From Dechloromonas sp. (GTDB lineage: Bacteria; Pseudomonadota; Gammaproteobacteria; Burkholderiales; Rhodocyclaceae): DNA of 64,000 nucleotides. A program made the position numbers and the translations under genes. Location: positions 1 through 64,000 of the forward strand of contig JAABQV010000002.1 in the NCBI GenBank assembly GCA_011391255.1. Direction: 5' to 3'. Below are positions 43,776 to 50,812 of this stretch, in pieces. The notes beneath the pieces are model-generated. The model was not told the origin of the DNA. It was given only the letters and a program-made list of their open reading frames with translations, and ran no database searches. Each line of letters opens with the position of its first letter. Positions within the stretch are counted from its first letter, which is position 1.

Positions 43776-44113
43776 ACACCCCAGCGATCTCCTGCGAGAC
43801 CTGTGCCGCCAGCTGTTGTCAGCTTGAGGTGCTACTTATGGGCGATGACGAGGTGCCGCGTTATCTAACGCGCGAAGACGCCTGGGGCGGTACGGTAATG
43901 CGCCGCCTGGACGACGGCTGGTGCGCCGCCCTCGACCGAGAAACCCGTTTATGCACCATCTACCAGCGCCGCCCCGGCGTCTGTCGTGACTACGAAATGG
44001 GTATCGGCGATTGCCTGATTGAGTTCGTGCGTTTGTTACCAATGAAGGACAGCCTAAGCCAAAGTGCCATTTTGCTTAGTGGTTTGGTTTCACCAAAAAA
44101 AGCCAACGACTGA
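43772..44113 (+). CDS. YkgJ-family cysteine-cluster protein, probable CTG start
   Basis: 113 aa if translation begins at CTG 43772. The track GTG at 43829 would cut off the cluster SCETCAASCCQLEV that defines the family (Zn/Fe-S binding). Codons upstream of the cluster contain no ATG, GTG or TTG back to the in-frame stop at 43733. CTG 43772 lies 2 codons from AAAGG and forms a CTGA overlap with the YHS stop, matching the ATGA overlaps upstream. Other residues match YkgJ: DGWCAALDRETRLCTIYQRRPGVCRDYEMG. Function unknown. Confidence 0.75.
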   Translation: MNTPAISCETCAASCCQLEVLLMGDDEVPRYLTREDAWGGTVMRRLDDGWCAALDRETRLCTIYQRRPGVCRDYEMGIGDCLIEFVRLLPMKDSLSQSAILLSGLVSPKKAND

Positions 44114-44158
44114 AAGGCGGAGCTTTTTTGGGGAGGGGCAAAACAAGGAAGAGCGATT

Positions 44159-44212
44159 AAACCGTGGGTGTCCCCTGTTTTTCTTTGGAACAAATAGGGG
44201 ACGCCACGGTTT
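44159..44212. repeat. REP-like inverted repeat, copy A
   Basis: AAACCGTGGGTGTCCCCTGT and AAATAGGGGACGCCACGGTTT form imperfect inverted arms around a 10-nt centre. The same AAATAGGGGAC(AG)CCACGGTTT core recurs at 44865 and 58933-59000. It lies 5 bp from the stop of the antitoxin gene. Confidence 0.8.
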
Positions 44213-44216
44213 CTGA

Positions 44217-44495
44217 TCAAGCCGCCGCCTTGACCGCATCCGGGTTCTGCGACGCAATGCGCAGCAAGGTTTTTGCTGCACCTGAAGGCTCTCGCCGCCC
44301 CTGCTCCCAGTCCTGCAAAGTGCGTACTGAAACACCGAGCAAGTGGGCGAACTCGCTTTGCGACATGCCAACACGGTTGCGCGCTTCTGTTGCAGCAGAT
44401 ACTTCGACAGTCGTTATCCGCACCGCCTTACTTGTTTTCATCTGGCGAACAGAAGCCAGTAGATCGTTTTGAAATTCTTCCAGCTCTTTATCCAC
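44217..44495 (-). CDS. XRE/HTH antitoxin, NadS/HigA-like
   Basis: 92 aa. The C-terminal half holds a helix-turn-helix (GMSQSEFAHLLGVSVRTLQD followed by WEQGRREPSGAA) typical of NadS/HigA-type antitoxins. It should neutralise the RelE-like toxin encoded just upstream, which it overlaps by 8 nt, and autorepress from the palindrome before the toxin gene. Confidence 0.88.
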   Translation of the reverse strand: MDKELEEFQNDLLASVRQMKTSKAVRITTVEVSAATEARNRVGMSQSEFAHLLGVSVRTLQDWEQGRREPSGAAKTLLRIASQNPDAVKAAA

Positions 44496-44799
44496 GCACC
44501 ACCTCCGCTTTCAGTTTTGCCAGAAACTCGGCTGGCAGGTTATCGAACTTGGCTTTTGCGTAGGCAATCAGCAACCAGATTCGTCCATCCAGCACGTTGA
44601 AATAAATCACCCGAGCACCGCCACGCTTTCCCATACCAGAACGACTCCATCTGACTTTCCGGCAACCGCCCGATCCGGGAATTACATCACCCGCCAACGG
44701 ATTAGCAGCAATCCACTGGATAAATTCGAGACGTTCGCTTTCTGACCAGATGGATGTAGCGTAACGCTGGAATATCTCAGTTTCGGCAACGGTGTGCAT
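44488..44799 (-). CDS. RelE/HigB-like toxin
   Basis: 103 aa from MHTVAETEIFQRY. The six extra residues of the track ORF overlap the palindromic operator. RelE-superfamily features: LEFIQWIAANPLAGDVIPGSGGCRKVRWSRSGMGKRGGARVIYF. These are ribosome-dependent or free mRNA endonucleases. The toxin gene precedes the antitoxin gene, the HigBA order. Confidence 0.88.
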   Translation of the reverse strand: MHTVAETEIFQRYATSIWSESERLEFIQWIAANPLAGDVIPGSGGCRKVRWSRSGMGKRGGARVIYFNVLDGRIWLLIAYAKAKFDNLPAEFLAKLKAEVVRG

Positions 44800-44809
44800 G
44801 AGCAAATAA

Positions 44810-44824
44810 TACGGCAATGCCGTA
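44810..44824. promoter_or_regulatory. Palindromic operator of the RelE/XRE pair
   Basis: TACGGCAATGCCGTA is a 7-bp-arm palindrome 11 bp upstream of the toxin start, the expected place for autoregulation by the antitoxin. Confidence 0.6.
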
Positions 44825-44864
44825 CATTGTCAATCGACAAATAGCGAAGTGAAAAGCGAGCGGT

Positions 44865-44883
44865 AAATAGGGGACCACGGTTT
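44865..44883. repeat. REP-like half element, copy B
   Basis: AAATAGGGGACCACGGTTT matches one arm of the elements at 44159 and 58933. The inverted partner arm is missing here, so this is a solo arm between two toxin-antitoxin modules. Confidence 0.65.
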
Positions 44884-44905
44884 CAAGGTCGCCAGAGAAA
44901 GAGGA

Positions 44906-45121
44906 TTAGCCAGCGGCCTTTTCGAGCAGAGCAAGGCCGGTTTCGGTTTGAGCAGCACCACGAGCGGCACGAATCTGGAAACGGGTTTCTGCGTCGAACT
45001 CAGTGAGCATCAGGGTCGTCATTTCATCAATAAGACGATTTAGCGGCGTACCACGGCTTTTGGCAAGCGCCTTGAGACGGCGATGCTTTTCATCTGGTAA
45101 ACGAACGGTCAAGGCGGTCAT
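44906..45121 (-). CDS. RHH-type antitoxin partner of the PIN toxin
   Basis: 71 aa from MTALTVRLP with an AGGAG site. It has the CopG/Arc ribbon-helix-helix pattern (TVRLPDEKHRRLKALAKSRG followed by TPLNRLIDEMTTLML). It starts 2 nt after the PIN toxin stop, so toxin comes first, which is the reverse of the usual vapBC order. Expected to bind the PIN protein and its own promoter. Confidence 0.8.
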   Translation of the reverse strand: MTALTVRLPDEKHRRLKALAKSRGTPLNRLIDEMTTLMLTEFDAETRFQIRAARGAAQTETGLALLEKAAG

Positions 45122-45123
45122 GG

Positions 45124-45540
45124 TCAAAGCTCCTTCAAAAAATCTTCTGGCGAAACAACTCTCAGTTGCGGAAAGCGTAGTTCCATCCGCTGCAGGTCGC
45201 GCAGATTTCGCGTGACAATGAATTCAGCACCCCCGGCAATTGCCAGTTCGACCAAATGATTGCCGCCTTCGTCGGGCAAATTGGGTCGCCATGCGTAATA
45301 GACTCTCACCCACTCGGCTTTGGACAAGAAAACATCAAGCAAGGTTTGCTGCTCTTGTTCACTAAGCAGCGACTTGATCAACAAGGCATCGCGCCCGAGC
45401 ACATCTTCGTATTCAGCAAGTAATGCCGCGCCCATCAACGGTGTGAATTGCCCACGCAAACAGGCCGCTATCGTCTGATTTGCCGCGCCTTTGCCAAGGC
45501 AGGCACCGAGAAATATATTGGTATCAATCACTGCTCTCAT
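45124..45540 (-). CDS. PIN-domain toxin
   Basis: 138 aa from MRAVIDTNIFLGACLG. The longer track ORF runs through the IS30 relic. The acidic ribonuclease residues are visible: Asp in VIDTN, Glu in LLAEYEDVLG, Asp in NLPDEGG and the last TRNLRDL. The COG1569-like group are VapC-type nucleases cutting RNA. It should be neutralised by the RHH protein encoded next. Confidence 0.85.
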   Translation of the reverse strand: MRAVIDTNIFLGACLGKGAANQTIAACLRGQFTPLMGAALLAEYEDVLGRDALLIKSLLSEQEQQTLLDVFLSKAEWVRVYYAWRPNLPDEGGNHLVELAIAGGAEFIVTRNLRDLQRMELRFPQLRVVSPEDFLKEL

Positions 45541-45604
45541 AGTTTTTATGGTGTCAAAAACGCCACCTAAAACAAAGGCCATCAAGCACTGAATAATAGG
45601 GGGC

Positions 45605-45951
45605 GGCCTCAAATATGAAGTGCAACACGCACTGGGAAGTAAAGTGTTGCGATGGAAACGACCTACAAAAATTTGAGTTGTGAAGAACGAACGATGATCC
45701 AACTGAGTCTTGAGCAGGAAATGCTGCGATCTGAGCTCCTGCCTTACGTAGCAAGCGTCAAGATTGAGATCAAACCCGAAGGGTTGCCAGACATTCGTGA
45801 CGCTGATGACATTATTTCTTTGGCACTCGCTGCAGTTGGCCGTGCCGATGCACTGGTCAGGGGCGACGGTGACATTCTGGCAGTTAAAACGCAGTTTCAC
45901 ATTCCCACCCCAACCATCGTCAAGTTGCCTAACTGGCTTCAGGCGTACTGA
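45605..45951 (+). pseudogene. IS30 transposase N-terminal relic fused to a PIN-domain remnant
   Basis: The ORF at 45652-45951 begins METTYKNLSCEERTMIQLSL, the N-terminus of IS30-family transposases, preceded by an IS-end-like GCAACAC...GTGTTGC (45622-45650). After about 22 codons the reading frame continues as the C-terminal half of a PIN domain (PDIRDADDIISLALAAVG, then ADALVRGDGDILAVK). The transposase body and the PIN N-terminus are both missing. The chimera probably arose by an IS insertion and deletion in an older PIN gene. It is unlikely to be functional. Confidence 0.72.
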
Positions 45952-46057
45952 CGTACATCAGCCCGAAAAATATTTCTCATACACCCGGGCAAAAAGTTGG
46001 CATCATAGACACCCCATGCGCTGCAAGCCTTTTAGCGCCCAAATTCAAGGAAGCCTT

Positions 46058-46237
46058 GTGGCCAAACCCAATTACCAGTTTGAAAAGCGTCAGCGCGATC
46101 TCGCCAAGAAAAGCAAGCAGGAAGAAAAACGCCAGCAGAAGCTCGCCAACAAGGCCGCCACCGATGCCGACGGCAACCCGCTGAGCGAAGATACGGCTAG
46201 CCAGACGGGCATCACCGAAGCCATCAGCAACCCATAA
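46058..46237 (+). CDS. Small Lys/Gln-rich hypothetical protein
   Basis: 59 aa from the GTG at 46058, which has a good AAGGAAG site. The track ORF begins much further upstream and in the IS relic. The sequence MAKPNYQFEKRQRDLAKKSK then KQEEKRQQKLANKAA is highly charged and helical, the form seen in small conserved proteobacterial proteins of unknown function. An acidic tail follows. It probably binds nucleic acid or ribosomes, which is a guess. Confidence 0.7.
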   Translation: MAKPNYQFEKRQRDLAKKSKQEEKRQQKLANKAATDADGNPLSEDTASQTGITEAISNP

Positions 46238-46242
46238 GGCCG

Positions 46243-46503
46243 ATGCGTTCGACTCGCGCCAGCGCCGCTGTTGCCCGCCTGAATACACGCTGCCCGGAGG
46301 CGCATTACACGCTGGCGCTGACCGGCAACGGCTTGTTCAAGTTGCGCGAACGTAGTGCGGGCGCTGAAAAAGAAGTCTCTGAAGCACTGCCACTCGAGGA
46401 ATTCGTCAGCTTCGTTAACGCCCTTGGCCCGCAAGTCGTCCGCCGCGTAACCAAAAATGACGCCGCCTTTGCCGCCCAGCTGATCAAAAAACCCAAGCCT
46501 TAA
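46243..46503 (+). CDS. Hypothetical small protein
   Basis: 86 aa. No signal or membrane segment. It begins MRSTRASAAVARLNTRCPEA and includes HYTLALTGNGLFKLRE and VVRRVTKNDAAFAAQLIKK. I do not recognise the family. It starts 5 nt after the previous small gene and the two are probably one transcript. Confidence 0.6.
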   Translation: MRSTRASAAVARLNTRCPEAHYTLALTGNGLFKLRERSAGAEKEVSEALPLEEFVSFVNALGPQVVRRVTKNDAAFAAQLIKKPKP

Positions 46504-46581
46504 CCCCTGCCAGTTCTGGCGCTTCGCGCCTATACTTGAAAAATATTGCGCAACCGGCGCAACACTCAAAGGAGATACATC

Positions 46582-46707
46582 ATGGGCAAGGAACAACAGA
46601 GCAAGAAAGAAACCAAGAAACAACCGCTTTTGTCACCAAAAGAGAAAAAAGCGGCTAAAGATGCGAAGAAAACTGCCAAAACTTCGACGCCTTTAGGCTC
46701 CAAGTAA
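46582..46707 (+). CDS. Very small lysine-rich protein
   Basis: 41 aa, too short for the ORF track. The start MGKEQQSKKETKKQPLLSPK has a clear GGAG site (AAAGGAGATACATC-ATG). Nearly a third of the residues are lysine. Similar short Lys-rich proteins occur in many proteobacteria without assigned function. Confidence 0.65.
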   Translation: MGKEQQSKKETKKQPLLSPKEKKAAKDAKKTAKTSTPLGSK

Positions 46708-46724
46708 GGCCCTGTCAGCCGAAA

Positions 46725-46745
46725 CGCTCCCGCCAAACGGGAGCG
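46725..46745 (+). terminator. Hairpin after the small-gene cluster
   Basis: CGCTCCCG-CCAAA-CGGGAGCG is a perfect 8-bp stem 17 nt after the stop. It lacks a clear T-tract, so it may be a weak terminator. Confidence 0.5.
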
Positions 46746-46758
46746 AACTTAGCAGGAA

Positions 46759-46884
46759 TCAGCGCATCATCGCGCGGCGCGCAAGGCAACTCGCCAGATC
46801 GACAATCATCACCAGCGACAACATCGCCAGCAGGATGGTGGCTGCATTCGGCATGTGGAACAGCCGCATGTGAAACGCAAAATT
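46759..46884 (-). pseudogene. Possible C-terminal remnant of an ABC-transporter permease (PhnE-like)
   Basis: An open frame from 46884 to a stop at 46759 encodes NFAFHMRLFHMPNAATILLA followed by MLSLVMIVDLASCLARR. This looks like the last TM helix and cytoplasmic end of PhnE-type phosphonate permeases (a hydrophobic helix, VDxxS and a basic end). Nothing upstream extends it. An ATG-started version of 36 codons exists at 46759-46869. A gene of that length would be a single-helix peptide, so a remnant is more likely. Confidence 0.4.
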
Positions 46885-46915
46885 TCAAACCGTCGTCACC
46901 TCAGGATTGTTCCCT

Positions 46916-47875
46916 ATGGCAGCTAAGCGCCAACCTCGTCTGATCAATCGCAAAGCTGCCGAGGCTGCTGGGCAGCGCGACGAATTGGCCGCCGGGCTGC
47001 TGGCGCCAGCCGCGCATATTTCCCCCAAGTTCCTCTACGACTCGCTGGGTTCGCGACTATTTTCAGCAATCACCGAAGTCGAGGAGTACTACCCGACACG
47101 CACCGAAGCTGGAATTTTCATTAGCCACGCCGACCAGATCGCAGCCAGTATCGGCCCCGGCTGCACTTTGGTCGATCTCGGTGCCGGCGACTGCGCCAAA
47201 GCCCGCAAGCTGTTCCCGACTCTCAAGCCGGCGCGCTATGTGGCGGTCGACATTTCCGTCGATTTTCTCGCTGAGTCGCTCGATTACCTGCAATTTCGCC
47301 ACCCGGAGATGGACATCACCGGCCTCGGTTGCGATTTTTCCAGCCAGCTCGACTTGCCCGATGAAATTGGCGAAAGTCCGCGTGTGCTGTTTTACCCCGG
47401 CTCCAGCATTGGCAACTTCACCCCCGATCAGGCGCTGGATTTTTTGCGTCAGGCGCGCGCTGCCAGCCAGGGCGGCGGTCTGCTGATCGGCATTGATCTG
47501 GTCAAATCGCAAACCATCCTCGACGCCGCATACGATGACGCGCTGGGTATCACCGCGGCCTTCAATCTCAACCTGCTGAATGCGGTCAACCGGCAATTAG
47601 GCGCCAATTTTGAAGTTAGCAATTTCCGCCACATTGCCTTTTTCAATGCCGAACAAAGCCGGATTGAAATGCACCTCGAAGCCCGCCACACCAACACCGT
47701 GACCTGGCAGGGCGGCGAGCGCTGTTTTGTTGCTGGCGAGCGCATCCACACAGAAAATTCGTACAAATACACGGTTGACCGTGCGAATTCATTGCTCAAC
47801 GCCGCCGGCTTTCGCTTTACCCGCTGCTGGACGGATGAAAAAGGCTGGTTTGCGCTGTTTTGGGCAACGGACTAA
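46916..47875 (+). CDS. egtD: L-histidine N-alpha-methyltransferase EgtD
   Basis: 319 aa from MAAKRQPRLINRKAAE (AGGA site 9 nt upstream). EgtD-family layout: SPKFLYDSLGSRLFSAIT, LVDLGAGDCAKARKL (SAM motif), FYPGSSIGNFTPDQA and FRHIAFFNAEQSRIEMHLEA. It trimethylates histidine to hercynine, the shared precursor of ergothioneine and selenoneine. It is followed 13 bp later by a VTT membrane gene and then by the convergent senA, consistent with selenoneine synthesis. Confidence 0.95.
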   Translation: MAAKRQPRLINRKAAEAAGQRDELAAGLLAPAAHISPKFLYDSLGSRLFSAITEVEEYYPTRTEAGIFISHADQIAASIGPGCTLVDLGAGDCAKARKLFPTLKPARYVAVDISVDFLAESLDYLQFRHPEMDITGLGCDFSSQLDLPDEIGESPRVLFYPGSSIGNFTPDQALDFLRQARAASQGGGLLIGIDLVKSQTILDAAYDDALGITAAFNLNLLNAVNRQLGANFEVSNFRHIAFFNAEQSRIEMHLEARHTNTVTWQGGERCFVAGERIHTENSYKYTVDRANSLLNAAGFRFTRCWTDEKGWFALFWATD

Positions 47876-47888
47876 AGCGTAACGAATC

Positions 47889-48584
47889 GTGCCTAAAACC
47901 GTCCTTTTCCTTGCCATACTTGTCGCCGCCGCCACTGGCTGGTGGTTGCTGGATCTCGGCCAGATCGGTTGGCTAGCCGGTATTCAGCAAATGCAGTTGC
48001 AATTTTCCGAGATTTTCCAGCAGCACCCGATATCCGTTGTTTGCGCATTTTTCGGCATTTTTACACTCAGCGCGGCGTTAGCCATTCCGGGTGCTTCAAT
48101 TCTGATGCTGATCGCTGGCGCCAGTTTTGGCTTGTTTTGGGGCACCGCCCTGTCGCTCTTTGCATCAACCACCGGCGCGACGCTGAGCATGCTGGCCGCC
48201 CGCCATTTTTTACGCCCGCAAGTTGAGCGCAGCGTCGGCCATCGGCTGAGCGGCATCAATGCTGGCCTCGCCCGCGACGGCGCACTCTACCTTTTCAGTC
48301 TGCGTATGGCACCACTGATTCCATTCATCATCCTCAACCCGGCACTCGGCCTGACGCAATTGAAAACCTGGACATTTTTCTGGGTAAGCGCCATCGGCAT
48401 GCTGGCTGGCACTGCGGTTTACGTGAATGCCGGGCGTGAGTTGGCAATGCTCACCAGCCCGGCGGATATTCTCTCGCCCAGCCTGATCGCTGCGCTGGCA
48501 ATGATCGGGCTGCTGCCGCTGCTGGCGAGCAAACTGACTCGAAGCCTGCGGCCGGCAATGGCAACTAAAGCGAACAACTCCTGA
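47889..48584 (+). CDS. TVP38/TMEM64 (VTT-domain) membrane protein
   Basis: 231 aa, GTG start. It has the VTT fold: hydrophobic helices, IPGASILMLIAGASFGLFWG with the conserved G(x)G turn, and SLRMAPLIPFIILNPALG. The C-terminal WVSAIGMLAGTAVYVNAG is nearly the same as the N-terminal module of the flavin oxidoreductase at 52918, so the two are paralogues. VTT proteins move lipids or metalloid-related substrates, exact role unknown. The 3' end overlaps senA by 20 bp. Confidence 0.88.
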   Translation: MPKTVLFLAILVAAATGWWLLDLGQIGWLAGIQQMQLQFSEIFQQHPISVVCAFFGIFTLSAALAIPGASILMLIAGASFGLFWGTALSLFASTTGATLSMLAARHFLRPQVERSVGHRLSGINAGLARDGALYLFSLRMAPLIPFIILNPALGLTQLKTWTFFWVSAIGMLAGTAVYVNAGRELAMLTSPADILSPSLIAALAMIGLLPLLASKLTRSLRPAMATKANNS

Positions 48585-49770
48585 AACCAGCGAAAATATC
48601 GTTGCGCTCCGGCGTGAAGTAATTGCGATAACGCGGGTGGCACATGCGCGCTGTTGTCGCATGTGAGGCACCGCGCAAGACCGGGCGGCCATCGAACCAG
48701 GCGCGTGAATAGTCGCGATAGGGATGCGCGACAAAACCAACAAAAGGCGAAAAGGCACTCGCCGTCCATTCCCAGACCTGCCCCCAATTGAAAGCATCAT
48801 GGCAAGTCAGCGCTGCCATCTCCCATTCCGCTTCACTGGGCAAACGCCGCCCGGCCCAGCGGCACCAGGCTTCGGCTTCAAAATAGGTGAGGTGGGTTGC
48901 GGTTTGGTCGGCGGCCAAATCCTGACATTGACCAAAATATTGTTGCTGCCAGCCTGCCCCGGCTTTACGCAAATAACGCGGATGTGACTGAGCGTGGATT
49001 TGCCGCCAGGCCCAGCCGGCCTTTGACCAATAGCGCGCATCATCGTAACCGCCAGCCTCGACAAACGGCAGGTAACGCCGCCAACTGAGCGGCTGGCTGT
49101 CGATGGCGAATGGTGCAACGCGCACCGCATGCGCCGGCAATTCGTTGTCAAAGGAAAAGCCGGGTTCGCTGGCCCCGAGCTGCCATTCACCACCGGTTAC
49201 GGTCAACTCGTTATTTGCGGGCGAATTAGGCTGCACCGGGAGGCCGAGCGGAATGCTCAGGTTCTGCGCCATGTACACCCAGGCCTCGCTGTGCATGTCT
49301 TCGTGGACAATCGCCAGTTTGAAAAAGTAGAGGTCATCATCACCTTCGCCCGAGGCATCGAGCAGCTCCAGCGTCTGCGTCCGCACTGCCGCCAGATAGG
49401 CCAGCGTACCCTCGGCGTCCGGTAACGGCAGCGTCCAGCGGCGGTTGTGCGCCACTTGGCCAGAGTTATAAAAACTGTCCGCCCCCGGCAACCAGGAATC
49501 CGGACGTCCCGCCTCGGGGTCGGCGGTATTACCCAGCAAGCGTTGCGGATTGCGCGCCAGCCAGAATTCCTCAAACCAGCCGATGTGGCCGATTTCCCAC
49601 AAGGGCGTGTTGAGCTCCAGCGAATACGGCACCAGCAAACCCTCGCCCAAGGCCTGATGATAGGCCTTGAAACGTTCCATCATGGTTTGCCGGCTGTCCG
49701 CCAAGGCTGTTTTGAGTTCGCTCCGCCCGGCCTGACGGAAGTGCTTGTCGCCGCAAATTGTCGTGTCCAT
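48565..49770 (-). CDS. senA: Selenoneine synthase SenA (EgtB homologue)
   Basis: 401 aa from MDTTICGDKHFRQAG. The track GTG two codons earlier is possible. An N-terminal DinB-like iron-binding domain (WEIGHIGWFEEFWL and HEDMHSEAW supply His ligands) is followed by an FGE-sulfatase-like domain (VTGGEWQLGASEPGFSFDNE, and WTASAFSPF...RVLRGASHAT in spirit). EgtB and OvoA share this design. SenA rather than EgtB is indicated by the adjacent senB, divergent across only 23 bp. It should couple a selenosugar to hercynine. Confidence 0.85.
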   Translation of the reverse strand: MDTTICGDKHFRQAGRSELKTALADSRQTMMERFKAYHQALGEGLLVPYSLELNTPLWEIGHIGWFEEFWLARNPQRLLGNTADPEAGRPDSWLPGADSFYNSGQVAHNRRWTLPLPDAEGTLAYLAAVRTQTLELLDASGEGDDDLYFFKLAIVHEDMHSEAWVYMAQNLSIPLGLPVQPNSPANNELTVTGGEWQLGASEPGFSFDNELPAHAVRVAPFAIDSQPLSWRRYLPFVEAGGYDDARYWSKAGWAWRQIHAQSHPRYLRKAGAGWQQQYFGQCQDLAADQTATHLTYFEAEAWCRWAGRRLPSEAEWEMAALTCHDAFNWGQVWEWTASAFSPFVGFVAHPYRDYSRAWFDGRPVLRGASHATTARMCHPRYRNYFTPERNDIFAGFRSCSL

Positions 49771-49793
49771 TAGCACATGCTATAACACTCGCC

Positions 49794-50753
49794 ATGCCAA
49801 GTCAGCCCTCCCTTTGCCTAATTACGCCGGCACTCGCCGACGCCCGCAATGGCAACTGGCAGACCGCCAAACGTTGGGCCAAGATGCTCAGTGAGCATTT
49901 CACCGTGCGTCTGATGAAAACCTGGGATGGTGTTCCCGCTGATTTGATGATTGCCCTGCACGCCCGCCGCTCGGCCGATTCCATTGCCGCCTGGGCACAG
50001 GCGCTGCCGGATCGCCCGCTGATTGTTGCGTTGACCGGCACCGACCTTTACCGCGACATCATTACCGATGCCAGTGCTCAACACTCGCTGGAACTGGCAC
50101 ACCAGCTGATCGTCTTGCAGGAGTTAGGGCCCATGGCCTTGCCGGCGCACTTGCGGCACAAATGCGAGGTGTGTTTTCAGTCCACTTCTCGCCGTCGACC
50201 GCAACAAAAAACCGCGCGCCATTTGCGCGCGCTCGCCGTCGGCCATCTGCGCGATGAAAAATCACCGGAAACTTTTATCGGCGCCGCTCGCCAGCTTCAA
50301 CAATACCCGGATTTATGGTTTGACCATATCGGTGGCTGCCTGGAAACAGCGCTATGCGACGAAGCACAGCTACTCGCCGCTAGCAATCCACATTACCGCT
50401 GGCTAGGGAATTTGCCGCACCACATCGTCCGCCAGCGCATCAGCCGCGCGCACCTGCTGGTGCATCCCAGCCGCATGGAAGGTGGCGCGCATGTCGTCAT
50501 GGAGGCGATTGCCAGCGGCACGCCGGTGCTGGCCTCGCGCATTGATGGCAACATCGGAATGCTGGGCGCTGACTATGCGGGCTATTTTGAACATGGCAAG
50601 GTTGCTGAATTAGCTGATTTGATAAGTCGCTGCCGCCGCGAGCCGCGATTTCTGGCTCATCTAGAGGCCCAATGTGCCGCCCGCGCACATCTGTTTGAAC
50701 CAGAACACGAACGTAGCACTCTGATTCGTATTACGAATCAACAGTTTTCCTGA
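49794..50753 (+). CDS. senB: Selenosugar synthase SenB (TIGR04348-like glycosyltransferase)
   Basis: 319 aa from MPSQPSLCLITPALADARNG. It matches the GT-B family known as SenB: NGNWQTAKRWAKML, DLMIALHARRSADSI, VALTGTDLYRDI, VGHLRDEKSPETF and AHLLVHPSRMEGGAHVVMEA. In the established selenoneine pathway SenB uses selenophosphate and a UDP-sugar to make a 1-selenosugar. The selenophosphate source (SelD/SenC) is not in the window. It diverges from senA and runs into the arsS operon. Confidence 0.92.
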   Translation: MPSQPSLCLITPALADARNGNWQTAKRWAKMLSEHFTVRLMKTWDGVPADLMIALHARRSADSIAAWAQALPDRPLIVALTGTDLYRDIITDASAQHSLELAHQLIVLQELGPMALPAHLRHKCEVCFQSTSRRRPQQKTARHLRALAVGHLRDEKSPETFIGAARQLQQYPDLWFDHIGGCLETALCDEAQLLAASNPHYRWLGNLPHHIVRQRISRAHLLVHPSRMEGGAHVVMEAIASGTPVLASRIDGNIGMLGADYAGYFEHGKVAELADLISRCRREPRFLAHLEAQCAARAHLFEPEHERSTLIRITNQQFS

Positions 50754-50766
50754 AGCGTTGTAAGGA

Positions 50767-50800
50767 AAGTCCTGCCTGCTGCGACTAATCGGCAGGACTT
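50767..50800 (+). promoter_or_regulatory. Perfect 10-bp hairpin between senB and arsS
   Basis: AAGTCCTGCC pairs with GGCAGGACTT across 14 nt and ends 1 nt before the GGAGAAAG binding site of arsS. There is no T-tract. It may end the senB message or control arsS translation. Confidence 0.55.
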
Positions 50801-50812
50801 ATGGAGAAAGCA

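Noticed and set aside
44095-44129. AAAAAAAGC...GCTTTTTT as a bidirectional terminator after the YkgJ gene
   Set aside because: The stem is mainly A-T pairs with an 18-nt loop overlapping the gene end, too weak to call.
48565-49770. Calling the DinB/FGE protein EgtB or OvoA
   Set aside because: The adjacent and divergent senB favours SenA. There is no OvoA-type C-terminal methyltransferase, and no EgtC/EgtE genes are nearby.
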